Source of the DNA: an uncultured Eubacterium sp.
GTDB taxonomy: Bacteria > Bacillota > Clostridia > Oscillospirales > Acutalibacteraceae
Assembly: GCA_910577195.1 (NCBI GenBank)
Contig: CAJTLP010000006.1
Coordinates: 1-64,000, forward strand
Length of the DNA: 64,000 nt
Direction of reading: 5' to 3'
Shown here: positions 8,169-17,618 of the stretch, one piece after another
Layout: each line of letters starts with the position of its first letter
Position numbering within the stretch: the stretch's first letter is position 1
Program-made: the position numbers and the translations under genes
Notes under the pieces: model-generated
Told to the model about the DNA's origin: nothing
The model's database searches: none
The model's input: only the letters and a program-made list of their open reading frames with translations

Positions 8169-8636
8169 ATGGAAAGAACAATAATCGAATTATTAGAGAT
8201 TCAAAAAGTTGACAAAGATACAGAAATGGTGGATAGATTGTTGGATTTCATTGAAAATTTTTCATGGTTAGAAGTTAAAGAACATACTTTGCGGACGATT
8301 AAAAATTGGGTATTTGAGGAATGGGAAACTCCGTTTGTAGCAACGATATATGGACACATTGTAGGAATGGTAACTATCATGAAATCTGACTATTATCCAT
8401 TACCTGAGATATATCCATGGATATCAACTTTGTTTGTAACTGAAGAATATCGTGGTCAAAGAATTAGCGGAAAACTCATTGATTTTGCAAATAAATATGC
8501 AAAAGAAATTGGTTTTGACAGGACATATATTCCGACGGAATTTGTTGGCTTATACGAAAAATATGGTTATTGCTATATTAAGGATATTGAGAATTATGGT
8601 AACGATATTGACCGTTTGTATGCTAAAGAATTATAA
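8169..8636 (+). CDS. GNAT family N-acetyltransferase
   Basis: A 155-residue GNAT fold. The acetyl-CoA-binding motif A is seen in STLFVTEEYRGQRISGKLI (about residues 95-113), with the preceding strand at VATIYGHIVGMVTI. The C-terminal YEKYGY is the usual motif B tyrosine region. Substrate cannot be predicted. The start ATG lies 9 bases after an AGGGGTGA box. The next gene, a pyrophosphatase-like frame, follows within 30-70 bases and may be cotranscribed. Confidence 0.85.
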   Translation: MERTIIELLEIQKVDKDTEMVDRLLDFIENFSWLEVKEHTLRTIKNWVFEEWETPFVATIYGHIVGMVTIMKSDYYPLPEIYPWISTLFVTEEYRGQRISGKLIDFANKYAKEIGFDRTYIPTEFVGLYEKYGYCYIKDIENYGNDIDRLYAKEL

Positions 8637-8701
8637 TAACTGTTTGGGGAGGGAGTGATAAAAGGCAAAATAATAGAGAATTCTGGAAAACGTTAGATGA
8701 A

Positions 8702-9007
8702 TTGGTAGCCGATTCGATAATTGTAATTGACAGACCAAAAGGAACTGCACATCCCAAGTATCCTGATTTCATTTATAAAATTGATTATGGTTATTTGAAA
8801 GAAACAACATCCATGGATGGTGGTGGAATTGATGTTTGGATTGGAACAGGTGAAAAAAAGATTGATGCAATAATGTGTATTGTTGATTTGATAAAGAGAG
8901 ATTCAGAAATCAAAATTTTAATTGGCTGTACAGAAGAAGAAAAACAAATCATATATCAGACTCATAATGAAACAGAATATATGAAAGGTGTTTTGATTCG
9001 GCGATGA
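8702..9007 (+). CDS. Inorganic-pyrophosphatase-like protein, start codon unclear
   Basis: The core IDRPKGTAHPKYPDF and DYGYL with TSMDGGGIDVW matches a short family annotated in Firmicutes as inorganic pyrophosphatase-like. About 101 residues from the TTG at 702 of the 8 kb block. Homologous-looking sequence (QNNREFWKTLDELV) continues in frame upstream to about 8666, but no ATG, GTG or TTG is present where the family normally starts. A good GGGAGG box lies at 8649-8654. A GTG at 8655 is in another frame. Either an unusual start is used or the start has been mutated. Only part of the classical pyrophosphatase active site is visible, so activity is not certain. Confidence 0.6.
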   Translation: MVADSIIVIDRPKGTAHPKYPDFIYKIDYGYLKETTSMDGGGIDVWIGTGEKKIDAIMCIVDLIKRDSEIKILIGCTEEEKQIIYQTHNETEYMKGVLIRR

Positions 9008-9089
9008 ATTATTCCGGTTTATTGAGCCAACCATAAATGTAATATTATGGCGAGCATCGGATTTTGACATACATAGTTTATAAAATAAA

Positions 9090-9116
9090 AAACCGCGAAC
9101 AAAATGTTCGCGGTTT
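9090..9116. terminator. Rho-independent terminator between convergent genes
   Basis: AAACCGCGAAC and GTTCGCGGTTT form an 11-bp stem with a 5-base loop and flanking A and T runs. It serves the pyrophosphatase-like gene on the plus strand and the symporter on the minus strand. Confidence 0.8.
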
Positions 9117-9165
9117 ACTTTGTTGCAACAGCTCAACTTACTCTGCGTCTGTTTTGCTTATATAT

Positions 9166-10644
9166 TTATACTTTATTTGATTTTTTTCTTCCTGTAAATA
9201 TTGAAATACCGAAGATTGCAATCAGCATTGCACAGGCAAAGCACATCCAGAAAATCAGTGTTGCTTTGCTCTGCTGAGCAAAGGTGTCGTAATATCCTTT
9301 AAGATATATAACACAGACAATCAGCGGCAGAATGTACTGCATATAAAGTCTTATCCATTTTGGGAATTTTGCACCCTCGCCGGTGTTTGCTTCGTGCAGG
9401 AAGTTTTCAAAGCCCCAGCCGTTCTTTCTTACACAGAACATTACGAATACAAGTGAACCGAGCGGAAGAAGATTATATGAAACCAGGAAGTCCTCAAGGT
9501 CCATAATTGTTGTTCCGCTGCCAAGAGGTTCAATTTTTGACAGCAGATTAAAGCCGATAATTGCAGGGATTGAAAGCACTGTGATTAAAACAAAATTGAT
9601 TCCGACTGATTTTTTTCTGCTCCAGCCTTTCATATCAATAAAGGCTGCAATGATATTTTCAAATACAGCAACGATTGTTGACAGTGCCGCAAAGGACATA
9701 AATATGAAAAACATCGTTCCCCAGATTCTGCCGCCTGCCATATTGTTGAAAAGGTTCGGCAGGGTTATGAACAGCAGTGACGGACCTGCACCCGGTTCAA
9801 CACCGAATGAAAAGCAGGCAGGAATAATGATAAATCCGGCTGTTAATGCGACTAAAGTATCAAGAAAAATAATATTTACTGCCTCACCGGTAATTCTCTT
9901 TTTCTTATCAAGATAGCTTCCGAAAATTTCCATAGCGCCGATACCGATGCTGAGTGTGAAAAATGCATGGCTCATTGCGGCGAATACCGATGTGCCGATA
10001 CCGTTTTGCACAACTGTGTTGAAATCAGGTACAAGATAAAACTTAATGCCCTCAGATGCATTCGGAAGAAATACGGAGTTTACTGCCAGTGCAATCATCA
10101 ATATAATCAGACAGGACATCATTACTTTGGTAACTTTCTCAACACCGTTTTTAACACCGAGTGCACAAATGCCGAAGGAAACGATGATTGCAATCAATGC
10201 CCAGAATCCCATTGTCACAGGCTGCGAAAGCATGGTTGAAAATACGTTTGCAACACCGTCGGCGTCAAGCCCTGTCATTTTTCCTGTAAGTTCAAGATAG
10301 GCGTAGTACAGCATCCAGCCGCCGACCATTGTGTAAAACATCATCAGCAGAATACTGCCGAGAATACTAATCCATTTAAAGGTGTGCCATTTTGTGCCCT
10401 TCGGTTCAAGCTTTTCAAAAGCCCTGCCCATTCCCAGCTGACTTGCTCTGCCGACACTGAACTCGCACACAAGAATCGGTAGACCAAGAATAATAAGGAA
10501 TATAAGATACATTACAATAAATGCAGCACCGCCGTACATTCCGCATATGTAAGGGAACTTCCACACGTTGCCGATACCAACCGCACATCCTGCTGAGACA
10601 AGTATGAAGCCCAGCCTTGATGCAAATTTTTCTCTCTCTGCCAT
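9166..10644 (-). CDS. Sodium:neurotransmitter symporter (NSS/SNF) family transporter
   Basis: The N-terminus REKFASRLGFILVSAGCAVG with VGIGNVWKFPY is the signature first helix of NSS transporters (LeuT, TnaT), which use sodium to import amino acids. The protein has 492 residues and about 11-12 hydrophobic helices. The unwound helix-6 region is near AMSHAFFTLSIGIGAMEIFG. The start ATG has a GAGAGG box 5-6 bases upstream. It is a single gene, and the divergent gene pair to its right concerns cysteine or sulfur metabolism. The substrate is probably an amino acid but is not predictable. Confidence 0.92.
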   Translation of the reverse strand: MAEREKFASRLGFILVSAGCAVGIGNVWKFPYICGMYGGAAFIVMYLIFLIILGLPILVCEFSVGRASQLGMGRAFEKLEPKGTKWHTFKWISILGSILLMMFYTMVGGWMLYYAYLELTGKMTGLDADGVANVFSTMLSQPVTMGFWALIAIIVSFGICALGVKNGVEKVTKVMMSCLIILMIALAVNSVFLPNASEGIKFYLVPDFNTVVQNGIGTSVFAAMSHAFFTLSIGIGAMEIFGSYLDKKKRITGEAVNIIFLDTLVALTAGFIIIPACFSFGVEPGAGPSLLFITLPNLFNNMAGGRIWGTMFFIFMSFAALSTIVAVFENIIAAFIDMKGWSRKKSVGINFVLITVLSIPAIIGFNLLSKIEPLGSGTTIMDLEDFLVSYNLLPLGSLVFVMFCVRKNGWGFENFLHEANTGEGAKFPKWIRLYMQYILPLIVCVIYLKGYYDTFAQQSKATLIFWMCFACAMLIAIFGISIFTGRKKSNKV

Positions 10645-10907
10645 AAAAACCTCTCAAATTCTATTTTATTTAATATAGATTATATATTGTTTTAGGGTGA
10701 ATTTCAATAGTAACAGCTTTAATGGACAATGTGTGGAAATATGTAGTCCAAATAGCGTGAAAGGAGTTTCACTGCCATTATTTCAGTTTTTGCATACAAT
10801 AAAGTATATTGAAGCATGAATGCCGAACGTGATAAATTAAATAAAATCGTTGTTTTTTAGGTGAGTTCCTGTTCGGTTTTTCGATACTAACGAAAAGAGG
10901 TATGGTA

Positions 10908-11123
10908 ATGAATTTATATATAAAGGTGGGTTCAATCACTAATGCACAGCGCGGACAGCGTATTCTGCGCTCAAAGGGATATAAAGCTCAAATAAAGAAA
11001 ATTGAGAATCCTTCTAAAACGGACGGATGCGGATATGCACTTGAGGTATCATCAGATGATGATACACCGGTGAAAATACTGGAAAAAAATAAAATAAAGA
11101 TCAGGGGTGTTGAGATGCTATGA
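10908..11123 (+). CDS. DUF3343 protein (putative Se/S-handling partner)
   Basis: A 71-residue DUF3343 protein (YIKVGSITNAQRGQRILRSKGYKAQIKKI). The family is repeatedly found beside cysteine-desulfurase-like enzymes and sometimes selenium genes, and is described as a putative selenium or sulfur carrier; its role is unproven. The cysteine in TDGCGYAL (near residue 43) may be the reactive residue. I prefer the ATG at 10908, which is 7 bases from AGAGG, over the ATG at 10902. It overlaps the next gene by 4 bases, so the two are coupled. An inverted repeat (CCGAAC near 10833 and GTTCGG with a T run near 10873) lies in the leader and might attenuate. Confidence 0.85.
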   Translation: MNLYIKVGSITNAQRGQRILRSKGYKAQIKKIENPSKTDGCGYALEVSSDDDTPVKILEKNKIKIRGVEML

Positions 11124-12250
11124 TTTACCTGGATAATAGTGCCACCACTAATCCGAAACCAAATCCTGTTTTAGCCTCTGTAGGCTATGCAATGAAAAAT
11201 TTCAGTTATAACAGCGGCAGGGGAGGTTACAGGCAGTCGGTCCTGGCCGCTGAAAAAATATATGATGTACGTGAAAAAATAGGCGGCTTGATTTCGTTTT
11301 CACCGCAGAATATAGCTTTTACTCCGAACTGTACACTGGCACTGAATATGGCAATAAAGGGCAGTGTGAAAAAAGGAGATCACGTAATTATTTCCTGTAT
11401 GGAGCATAATGCTGTTTCAAGACCTGTTGATGCTCTGGCAAAAAAGGGAATCATAACGTATGATGTTGCGGCACTTGGAAGCAGTGCAGAGGAAACGGTA
11501 AATCATTTCAGAAGGCTTATCAAAAAAGAAACCTCTCTGATTATCTGTATGCACGCATCAAATGTATTCGGTTATGTATTTCCTATCAAGGAAATCGGTG
11601 CTCTGTGCCGTGAAAACGGAATACGCTTTATTGTGGATGCTGCCCAGAGCTTAGGTGTATTAAATGTGAATGGGAATGATTGTAATATTGATATACTCTG
11701 TGCACCGGGACATAAGGGACTGTACGGACCTATGGGTACAGGCTTCATGGCAGTAGGTGATGATGTTGAGCTTGAGACGATTGTTGAGGGCGGTACAGGT
11801 TCTTCATCCATGTCACTCAGTCAGCCTGATTTTCTTCCTGACCGCTTTGAATCAGGAACGCTGAACAACAGCGGAGTTATAGGGCTTGGTGCAGGAATTG
11901 ATTTCGTTAAAGCAAAGAGAATTGATCATATTTACAGTCATGAATTAAGTATTGTGCAGATGCTTCATAAAGCACTGGAGAAAAACAGTAATGCAGTACT
12001 TTATACACCATTCCCTGAGAAAGGCAGCTTTGCTCCGATACTTTCCTTTAACTACGCTGATTACCCTTCGGAAAAAACCGCGACGCTGTTAGCTGACAGG
12101 GGAATTGCAGTGCGTGCAGGTCTTCACTGTGCACCATTGGCTCATCGGTCGTTAAACACGATGGACAGGGGAACAGTAAGAATAAGTCTGTCCGTATTTA
12201 CAACCCAACGTGAATGTGAAATTTTTTTGAATACTTTAAAAAAACTTTGA
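11120..12250 (+). CDS. Class V aminotransferase, cysteine desulfurase/selenocysteine lyase-like
   Basis: The PLP-binding lysine sits in CAPGHKGLYGP (about residues 194-204), the aspartate in FIVDAAQS (about 173) and the substrate-binding histidines in MEHNAVSRP. A reactive-loop cysteine is present in RAGLHCAPLAHRS near the C-terminus, as in NifS/CsdA-type desulfurases. The reaction would release sulfur from cysteine or selenium from selenocysteine as an enzyme persulfide or perselenide. The coupled DUF3343 gene is a known neighbour of this subgroup. 376 residues, typical. The ATG overlaps the upstream stop. Confidence 0.88.
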   Translation: MIYLDNSATTNPKPNPVLASVGYAMKNFSYNSGRGGYRQSVLAAEKIYDVREKIGGLISFSPQNIAFTPNCTLALNMAIKGSVKKGDHVIISCMEHNAVSRPVDALAKKGIITYDVAALGSSAEETVNHFRRLIKKETSLIICMHASNVFGYVFPIKEIGALCRENGIRFIVDAAQSLGVLNVNGNDCNIDILCAPGHKGLYGPMGTGFMAVGDDVELETIVEGGTGSSSMSLSQPDFLPDRFESGTLNNSGVIGLGAGIDFVKAKRIDHIYSHELSIVQMLHKALEKNSNAVLYTPFPEKGSFAPILSFNYADYPSEKTATLLADRGIAVRAGLHCAPLAHRSLNTMDRGTVRISLSVFTTQRECEIFLNTLKKL

Positions 12251-12375
12251 TATTCCCTTTATTTCTCGCATATTGTGTGTTAAAATATTTCTATAAAGAA
12301 ATGAGATAAATCCGTTCGTAAAAAACTTATTTGGATTTGTCTCGATTGCTAAAAAAGTTTCTAAGGAAGTATAAT

Positions 12376-13245
12376 ATGTTAGAACGAATGACAGATACTT
12401 TAAATAAAATACTGAGTGTGTTTTCCACATTTTCAATAACAGACTTTTTAGATATTGTTATGGTTTCCATTGTTATCTATATATGTATACGCATTATAAG
12501 AGAGACAAGAGCCATACAACTTGTAAAAGGTCTTATTTATCTTGCTGTAGTATACGGAGTAGTAAGACTTCTCAATATGGAAGCGTCGAGCTTTATTTTT
12601 AAGGCAATTTTTTCAAATATTCTCATTATTCTTGTTATTCTGTTTGCACCTGAGGTCAGGAAAATTCTTGAACAGGTCGGACATGGTGCAACAGCGAAAA
12701 ATCTGAAAGCAATTATTCATCCGGGTGTCGCGGTGGAAATTGCAGAGATATCAAACGCTATTGAGTCCGTCTGCAAAGCCTGTTCGGATATGAGTGACCA
12801 GAAAATAGGCGCACTCATATGCTTTGAGAATAATACCCTTCTCGGAGATGTTATTGCTACAGGAACAGAGCTTCACGCTAAAGTTTCCAAAGAGCTTGTT
12901 GAAAATATATTCTTCCCCAAATCACCGCTTCACGATGGTGCTATGGTGATTCGTGACGGTGAGATTTATGCTGCCGGCTGTATTCTTCCCCTGACAAAGA
13001 AAACGGTTTCCACTGCACTTGGTACAAGGCACAGAGCCGGCATAGGTCTTACTGAGCAGAGCGATGCAATTGTTGTTATCGTCAGTGAAGAAACAGGATT
13101 TATTTCCGTTGTTCAGAACGGAACACTTCAGAGAGATATTTCAGACGGTGATCTGAGAGATATTCTTATGACTGCTTTTGTTCCGTCAGGCTCCTCCTCC
13201 GATGACAAGATAATAACAAGACTTGTAAGGAGGATAAAAAAATAA
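12376..13245 (+). CDS. cdaA: Diadenylate cyclase CdaA (c-di-AMP synthase)
   Basis: Three N-terminal membrane helices (residues about 15-95) are followed by a DAC domain. That domain carries the catalytic motif DGA (SPLHDGAMVI, near residue 187) and RHR (GTRHRAGIGL, near residue 217). It makes c-di-AMP from two ATP at the membrane. I chose the ATG at 12376 because AAGGAAG lies 5-6 bases before it; the frame open from 12331 lacks such a site. The downstream gene begins within the stop codon (TAATG), giving the standard cdaA-cdaR operon of Firmicutes. glmM is not in this window. Confidence 0.96.
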   Translation: MLERMTDTLNKILSVFSTFSITDFLDIVMVSIVIYICIRIIRETRAIQLVKGLIYLAVVYGVVRLLNMEASSFIFKAIFSNILIILVILFAPEVRKILEQVGHGATAKNLKAIIHPGVAVEIAEISNAIESVCKACSDMSDQKIGALICFENNTLLGDVIATGTELHAKVSKELVENIFFPKSPLHDGAMVIRDGEIYAAGCILPLTKKTVSTALGTRHRAGIGLTEQSDAIVVIVSEETGFISVVQNGTLQRDISDGDLRDILMTAFVPSGSSSDDKIITRLVRRIKK

Positions 13246-14528
13246 TGCCTAAAGAGAAAAATGGTAAATTTTCTATCAGAAAATTAATTTACAATGATAA
13301 ATATCTGATTATTATTTCAATTATTTTAGCGGTGATTATATGGATTGTTACATCTATGAATCTGTCACCTGAAACCTCAAAGACCATAACGGTTCCCGTA
13401 ACGGTTGATTTTTCCGATTCAGCTGCTGAACAGCTTGGCATAAAGTGCTTTGGTGATGAAAAGGTTGATGTTGATGTAACAATAAGCTGTAAAAAATACC
13501 TTGCTAAGGATATCACAGCCGATGATCTGAATGTGTATCTTCAGACAAATGTTGTAACCTCCAGCGGTAATTATGATGTTCCGATTAAGGTGGATACATC
13601 TGAAAATGCAGATTTCAAGGTTACAAGCTTTTACCCTACAGTATATAAGGGTTACTTTGATGTTGAAGATGAAAAGACAATGGATGTCGATGTCAAATTT
13701 TCAAAAAATGATTTTATTGAGGAAGGTTACACAATGGGTCAGCCTTTGCTCAGTGAGAGTACGGTTACTGTAAAAGGACCGCGTTCATATGTCTCTCAGG
13801 TGGCATCTGTTTCCGCTATAATCAATGTTGACAATAAGCTTAAGACGACGACCTCTATGGATTTGCTGGTAACTGCTTTTGACAACAACGGTACGAAGGT
13901 TAATTATGTGACGATTGAAACGGGCGGAGAAAATCTTACGGTTACAATACCTGTTCTTAAGGAAATGGAGCTTGATGTGGCTGTGAATTTTGCAGGCAAA
14001 CCGAGCAGGCTGAATATTGATGATTTTAATGTATCGTACAGTGTAAACCGTGTCAATGCAGGTGTGCTGGAGGATGCAAACATAACCAAAGCAACAATCG
14101 GTAGCATTGATTTTTCAAAATTAAGAGCAGGGGAAAATAAGTTCACCTTTAATGTTGAGTCACTGGACGGCTTTGTTATTCTTGATAATATCAAGGAAAT
14201 TGAAGTGACGGTAAATGTTCCGTCAGATTATGTTGCTAAAAATGTATCGGTAAATTCTGATAATATCAAGATTATCAATGTTCCTGAAGGTTATAATGCT
14301 TCGGTTGTGGGAATAAGTGCAGGAGAGGTTACAGCCATAGGACACGAGAATATTTTGGAAAGTATTACAAGTGCAAATGTCAGCCTTGTCGTTGATTTAT
14401 CATGGGCTGATGCTGATAAAATGAATGTCGGTACACATTCCTATAAAACCACAACGGCACTGGGTAATTCCGATACCTGTTGGATTTACGGCGATTATAC
14501 GGCAGAGGTTAATATAACAAAGAAATAA
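13245..14528 (+). CDS. cdaR: YbbR/CdaR regulator of CdaA
   Basis: One N-terminal membrane anchor (LIIISIILAVIIWIVTSMNL, residues about 22-42) is followed by several YbbR-like beta-rich repeats exposed outside the cell; the phrases TVTVKGPRSYVSQV and LDVAVNFAGKPS mark repeats. CdaR binds CdaA and tunes c-di-AMP synthesis in Bacillus and Listeria. 427 residues fits. Its start overlaps the cdaA stop by one base, so translation is coupled. Confidence 0.93.
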   Translation: MPKEKNGKFSIRKLIYNDKYLIIISIILAVIIWIVTSMNLSPETSKTITVPVTVDFSDSAAEQLGIKCFGDEKVDVDVTISCKKYLAKDITADDLNVYLQTNVVTSSGNYDVPIKVDTSENADFKVTSFYPTVYKGYFDVEDEKTMDVDVKFSKNDFIEEGYTMGQPLLSESTVTVKGPRSYVSQVASVSAIINVDNKLKTTTSMDLLVTAFDNNGTKVNYVTIETGGENLTVTIPVLKEMELDVAVNFAGKPSRLNIDDFNVSYSVNRVNAGVLEDANITKATIGSIDFSKLRAGENKFTFNVESLDGFVILDNIKEIEVTVNVPSDYVAKNVSVNSDNIKIINVPEGYNASVVGISAGEVTAIGHENILESITSANVSLVVDLSWADADKMNVGTHSYKTTTALGNSDTCWIYGDYTAEVNITKK

Positions 14529-14533
14529 AATGA

Positions 14534-14583
14534 AAAGACAGACATTGAATATGAGATGTATATCTCACTCAATGTCTGTCTTT
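14534..14583. terminator. Bidirectional terminator between cdaR and rodA
   Basis: A 15-bp stem (AAAGACAGACATTGA with TCAATGTCTGTCTTT) with an inner weak hairpin and T-rich flanks. It ends the cdaA-cdaR operon and the convergent rodA. Confidence 0.8.
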
Positions 14584-14593
14584 GTTGTTTAAA

Positions 14594-15742
14594 CTATGTA
14601 GTATAAAATAATGCTTTGTTTTGCGATTTGGAATATCTGTAAACGCTCATTTCAATTCCCAGCGCAAGATATATACAAAGTGACGATGAACCTCCGGCAG
14701 AGAATAACGGCAGGGTGATACCGATACAAGGCAATAAAGAAAGCTCCATACCTATGTTAATGAATATCTGTGCAAAAAGCATAACCGCAATTCCGCTGCA
14801 CATCAGGTATCCAACATTATCTCTCGCCTTAAGACCGGTAAGCATTACCCTTACAATCAGTATAAGCAGAAGCAGGATGACTGCAAGTGTGCCGACGTAT
14901 CCGAATTCTTCGCCTGCAACCGATAAAATCATATCATTGTCGTTTACGGGAACGGCGCCGCTCTGCGTCATACTTCCGTTAAGAAAGCCTTGTCCGAACC
15001 AACCGCCTGATCCCATAGCAATTTTGCCGTTTGTCTGCTGATAAAGCGTATCGGCATACTGCTCGGGATAGAATAATGCGGTTATTCTTTCACGCTGAAG
15101 TCCGTCGATGATGTTCAGCTTCCAGGCTGCGGCAAAGGCTACGATTATGGCACATATGCCTGCCACAAAATAGCCGATGTTTATCTTTGCAAAGAAAAGC
15201 ATACCGATGAACATAATCAGGAAAATCAGTGCTGAGCCGGCATCACCTGTTGCAACAACCAGTGCCACAGGTATCATTCCGTGAATGACCAGCGGTATGA
15301 TTGTTTTCAGCCTGTTGATTTTATCCTTAACCATATCAAGGTGATAGGAGAAGGAGATGATGAATCCTACCTTTAAAAGCTCAGAGGTCTGAAAGGTGAA
15401 TACACCTAAATCAAGCCAAGACTTTGCATCAGGACGGTCAGGGTTGGCCGCCTTACCGAACAGCATCGTGATAATCATAAGACCTATGCAACCGGCTGCA
15501 ATTAGCGGCCATAGCTTTGATATGATTTCATAGTCAATGTTGCACACAATCAGTGCGATAACAATTCCGCCGAAAACGGATACAAGCATTGATTTTACAC
15601 CGCCTGAGATGATTCCGCCGTCTTTCAGGCTTGAATATGTGGCGCTGTATACGAGTATAAGACCATACATAGAAGCGATGAGCGAGGTGAAAAGAGTAAC
15701 AAAGTCAAGTCCGCCGAAAAAGCCTATTCTGTTTTCTTTCAT
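14594..15742 (-). CDS. rodA: SEDS peptidoglycan polymerase, RodA/FtsW family
   Basis: A 382-residue membrane protein of about ten helices. It has the conserved SEDS loop (DAKSWLDLGVFTFQTSELLKVG, the region around the catalytic Asp and the FQPSE-like motif) and the C-terminal block LPLFSAGGSSSL. SEDS proteins polymerise lipid II into glycan strands. The short length and the single-gene setting suit RodA (cell elongation) better than FtsW, but SpoVE is also possible. No class B penicillin-binding protein partner lies next to it. Confidence 0.88.
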   Translation of the reverse strand: MKENRIGFFGGLDFVTLFTSLIASMYGLILVYSATYSSLKDGGIISGGVKSMLVSVFGGIVIALIVCNIDYEIISKLWPLIAAGCIGLMIITMLFGKAANPDRPDAKSWLDLGVFTFQTSELLKVGFIISFSYHLDMVKDKINRLKTIIPLVIHGMIPVALVVATGDAGSALIFLIMFIGMLFFAKINIGYFVAGICAIIVAFAAAWKLNIIDGLQRERITALFYPEQYADTLYQQTNGKIAMGSGGWFGQGFLNGSMTQSGAVPVNDNDMILSVAGEEFGYVGTLAVILLLLILIVRVMLTGLKARDNVGYLMCSGIAVMLFAQIFINIGMELSLLPCIGITLPLFSAGGSSSLCIYLALGIEMSVYRYSKSQNKALFYTT

Positions 15743-15883
15743 AATCGGTTATCGCCTCCAATCGGTGTAGTTATGTTATTGTTGTAAATAATGTGGATAC
15801 ATCTCTGACATATATATTATATTAAAATACATTCATGCTTTCAAGTCAATAATAAAATTATGTCTACTTTGTTAAATTTAGTA

Positions 15884-15912
15884 TTGGAATATTTTATTTA
15901 CTATGCTATAAT
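15884..15912 (+). promoter_or_regulatory. Predicted promoter of the fhs operon
   Basis: TTGGAA at 15884-15889, a 17-base spacer and a perfect TATAAT at 15907-15912, about 40 bases before the fhs start. The leader is too short for a folate riboswitch. Confidence 0.65.
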
Positions 15913-15950
15913 ATATTAATCTTATTATAAATATAAAAGGGGCATTTGCT

Positions 15951-17618
15951 ATGTTAACAGATATTGAAATTGCACAGCAGGCTAAAATGAAAAAAATTAC
16001 TGAAATTGCTGAGTCGATCGGTATTTCAGAGGATGAGCTTGAGCCGTACGGCCATTATAAAGCAAAGATTTCAGACAGTGTGTTAAAGAGAATGGCAGAT
16101 AAAGAGGACGGTAAGCTGATACTTGTTACCGCAGTTAATCCGACACCTGCAGGTGAGGGTAAGACAACTGTATCCATCGGTCTCGGTCAGGGTATGGCCA
16201 AGATCGGCAAAAATGCAGTAATCGCACTTCGTGAGCCGTCACTCGGTCCTGTTTTCGGAATTAAGGGCGGTGCTGCCGGAGGCGGATATTCTCAGGTTGT
16301 GCCTATGGAGGATATCAATCTTCATTTCACAGGTGATATGCACGCTATTACAAGTGCAAACAATCTTATGTGTGCTATTCTTGATAATCATATCCAGCAG
16401 GGCAATGTGCTCGGTATTGACCAGAGACGTGTCCTCGTTAAGCGTTGCCTTGATATGAATGACCGTGCTCTGAGAAATATTGTATGCTCACTTGGCGGTA
16501 AGCTGAACGGTATTCCGCGTGAGGATCATTTTATTATTACCGTTGCATCTGAGGTTATGGCAATCCTCTGTCTTGCTGAGGATTTGTTTGATTTAAAGAA
16601 AAGACTCGGTAATATCCTTGTGGCATATACCTACGACGGTAAGCCTGTTTACTGCCGCGATATCAAGGCTGACGGTGCTATGACCGTTCTTCTGAAGGAT
16701 GCAATCAAGCCGAATCTTGTGCAGACTCTTGAAAATACACCTGTTATTATGCACGGCGGTCCCTTTGCAAATATTGCACACGGCTGTAATTCAATCCGTG
16801 CTACAAAAACGGCAATGAAGCTTGGCGATTATTGTATTACTGAGGCAGGCTTCGGCTCTGACTTAGGTGCTGAAAAATTCCTTGATATCAAGTGCCGTTT
16901 TGCAGGTATTAAACCGTCCTGTATTGTTCTTGTTTCTACAGTACGTTCCATGAAATATAACGGCGGTGTTCCAAAGACTGAGCTTGCGCAGGAAAATATG
17001 GAGGCTCTTGAAAATGGCAGCGTAAATCTCGGTGCGCATATTGATAATCTTAAAAAGTTCGGTGTGCCTGTCGTTGTGGCAATCAACCACTTTTATGCCG
17101 ATACGGATAAGGAAATTGAGTTTGTAAAGCGTTTCTGTGAGAGCAAGGGTGCTGATTTCTCCGTAACCAAATGCTTTGCACAGGGTGGTGAAGGTTCAAC
17201 CGAGCTTGCACAGAAGGTCGTTGACGCCTGCGAAAAGGAAAATAATTTCCATCATCTTTATGATGTGGATATGCCGCTTTACGATAAGATTGAAACGATA
17301 GCTAAGGAAATTTACGGCGCAGACGGTGTAGATTATACGAAAGAGGCTAAGAAGAGCATTGACGAGTTTATTGCTCTGGGTGCAGATAAAATGCCTGTTT
17401 GTATGGCAAAAACCCAGTACAGCCTTTCGGATAACCCTGCAGCACTCGGCAGGCCAAAGAATTTCAGAATCACTGTTTCATCTGCAAGTCTTTCAAACGG
17501 TGCAGGCTTCATTGTGTGTCAGACAGGCTCCATTATGACGATGCCGGGACTGTCCAAAAATCCTGCAGCATACAGTATTGATATTGACGAAAACGGTAAT
17601 ACGGTAGGACTTTTCTGA
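15951..17618 (+). CDS. fhs: Formate-tetrahydrofolate ligase
   Basis: A P-loop (TPAGEGKTTVSIGLGQG, about residues 64-80) and the family blocks LREPSLGPVFGIKGGAAGGGY and FTGDMHAITSANNL identify formyl-THF synthetase. The 555 residues match the homotetrameric bacterial enzyme. It makes 10-formyl-THF from formate, THF and ATP for purine and formyl-Met synthesis. An AAGGGG box precedes the ATG. Its stop overlaps the start of tsaE (TGATG), so it heads an operon with tsaE, tsaB and probably rpiB. Confidence 0.97.
   Translation: MLTDIEIAQQAKMKKITEIAESIGISEDELEPYGHYKAKISDSVLKRMADKEDGKLILVTAVNPTPAGEGKTTVSIGLGQGMAKIGKNAVIALREPSLGPVFGIKGGAAGGGYSQVVPMEDINLHFTGDMHAITSANNLMCAILDNHIQQGNVLGIDQRRVLVKRCLDMNDRALRNIVCSLGGKLNGIPREDHFIITVASEVMAILCLAEDLFDLKKRLGNILVAYTYDGKPVYCRDIKADGAMTVLLKDAIKPNLVQTLENTPVIMHGGPFANIAHGCNSIRATKTAMKLGDYCITEAGFGSDLGAEKFLDIKCRFAGIKPSCIVLVSTVRSMKYNGGVPKTELAQENMEALENGSVNLGAHIDNLKKFGVPVVVAINHFYADTDKEIEFVKRFCESKGADFSVTKCFAQGGEGSTELAQKVVDACEKENNFHHLYDVDMPLYDKIETIAKEIYGADGVDYTKEAKKSIDEFIALGADKMPVCMAKTQYSLSDNPAALGRPKNFRITVSSASLSNGAGFIVCQTGSIMTMPGLSKNPAAYSIDIDENGNTVGLF

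Noticed and set aside
15743..15950. Folate (THF) riboswitch before fhs
   Set aside because: The promoter is only about 40 bases from the start codon and I see no THF-aptamer sequence.
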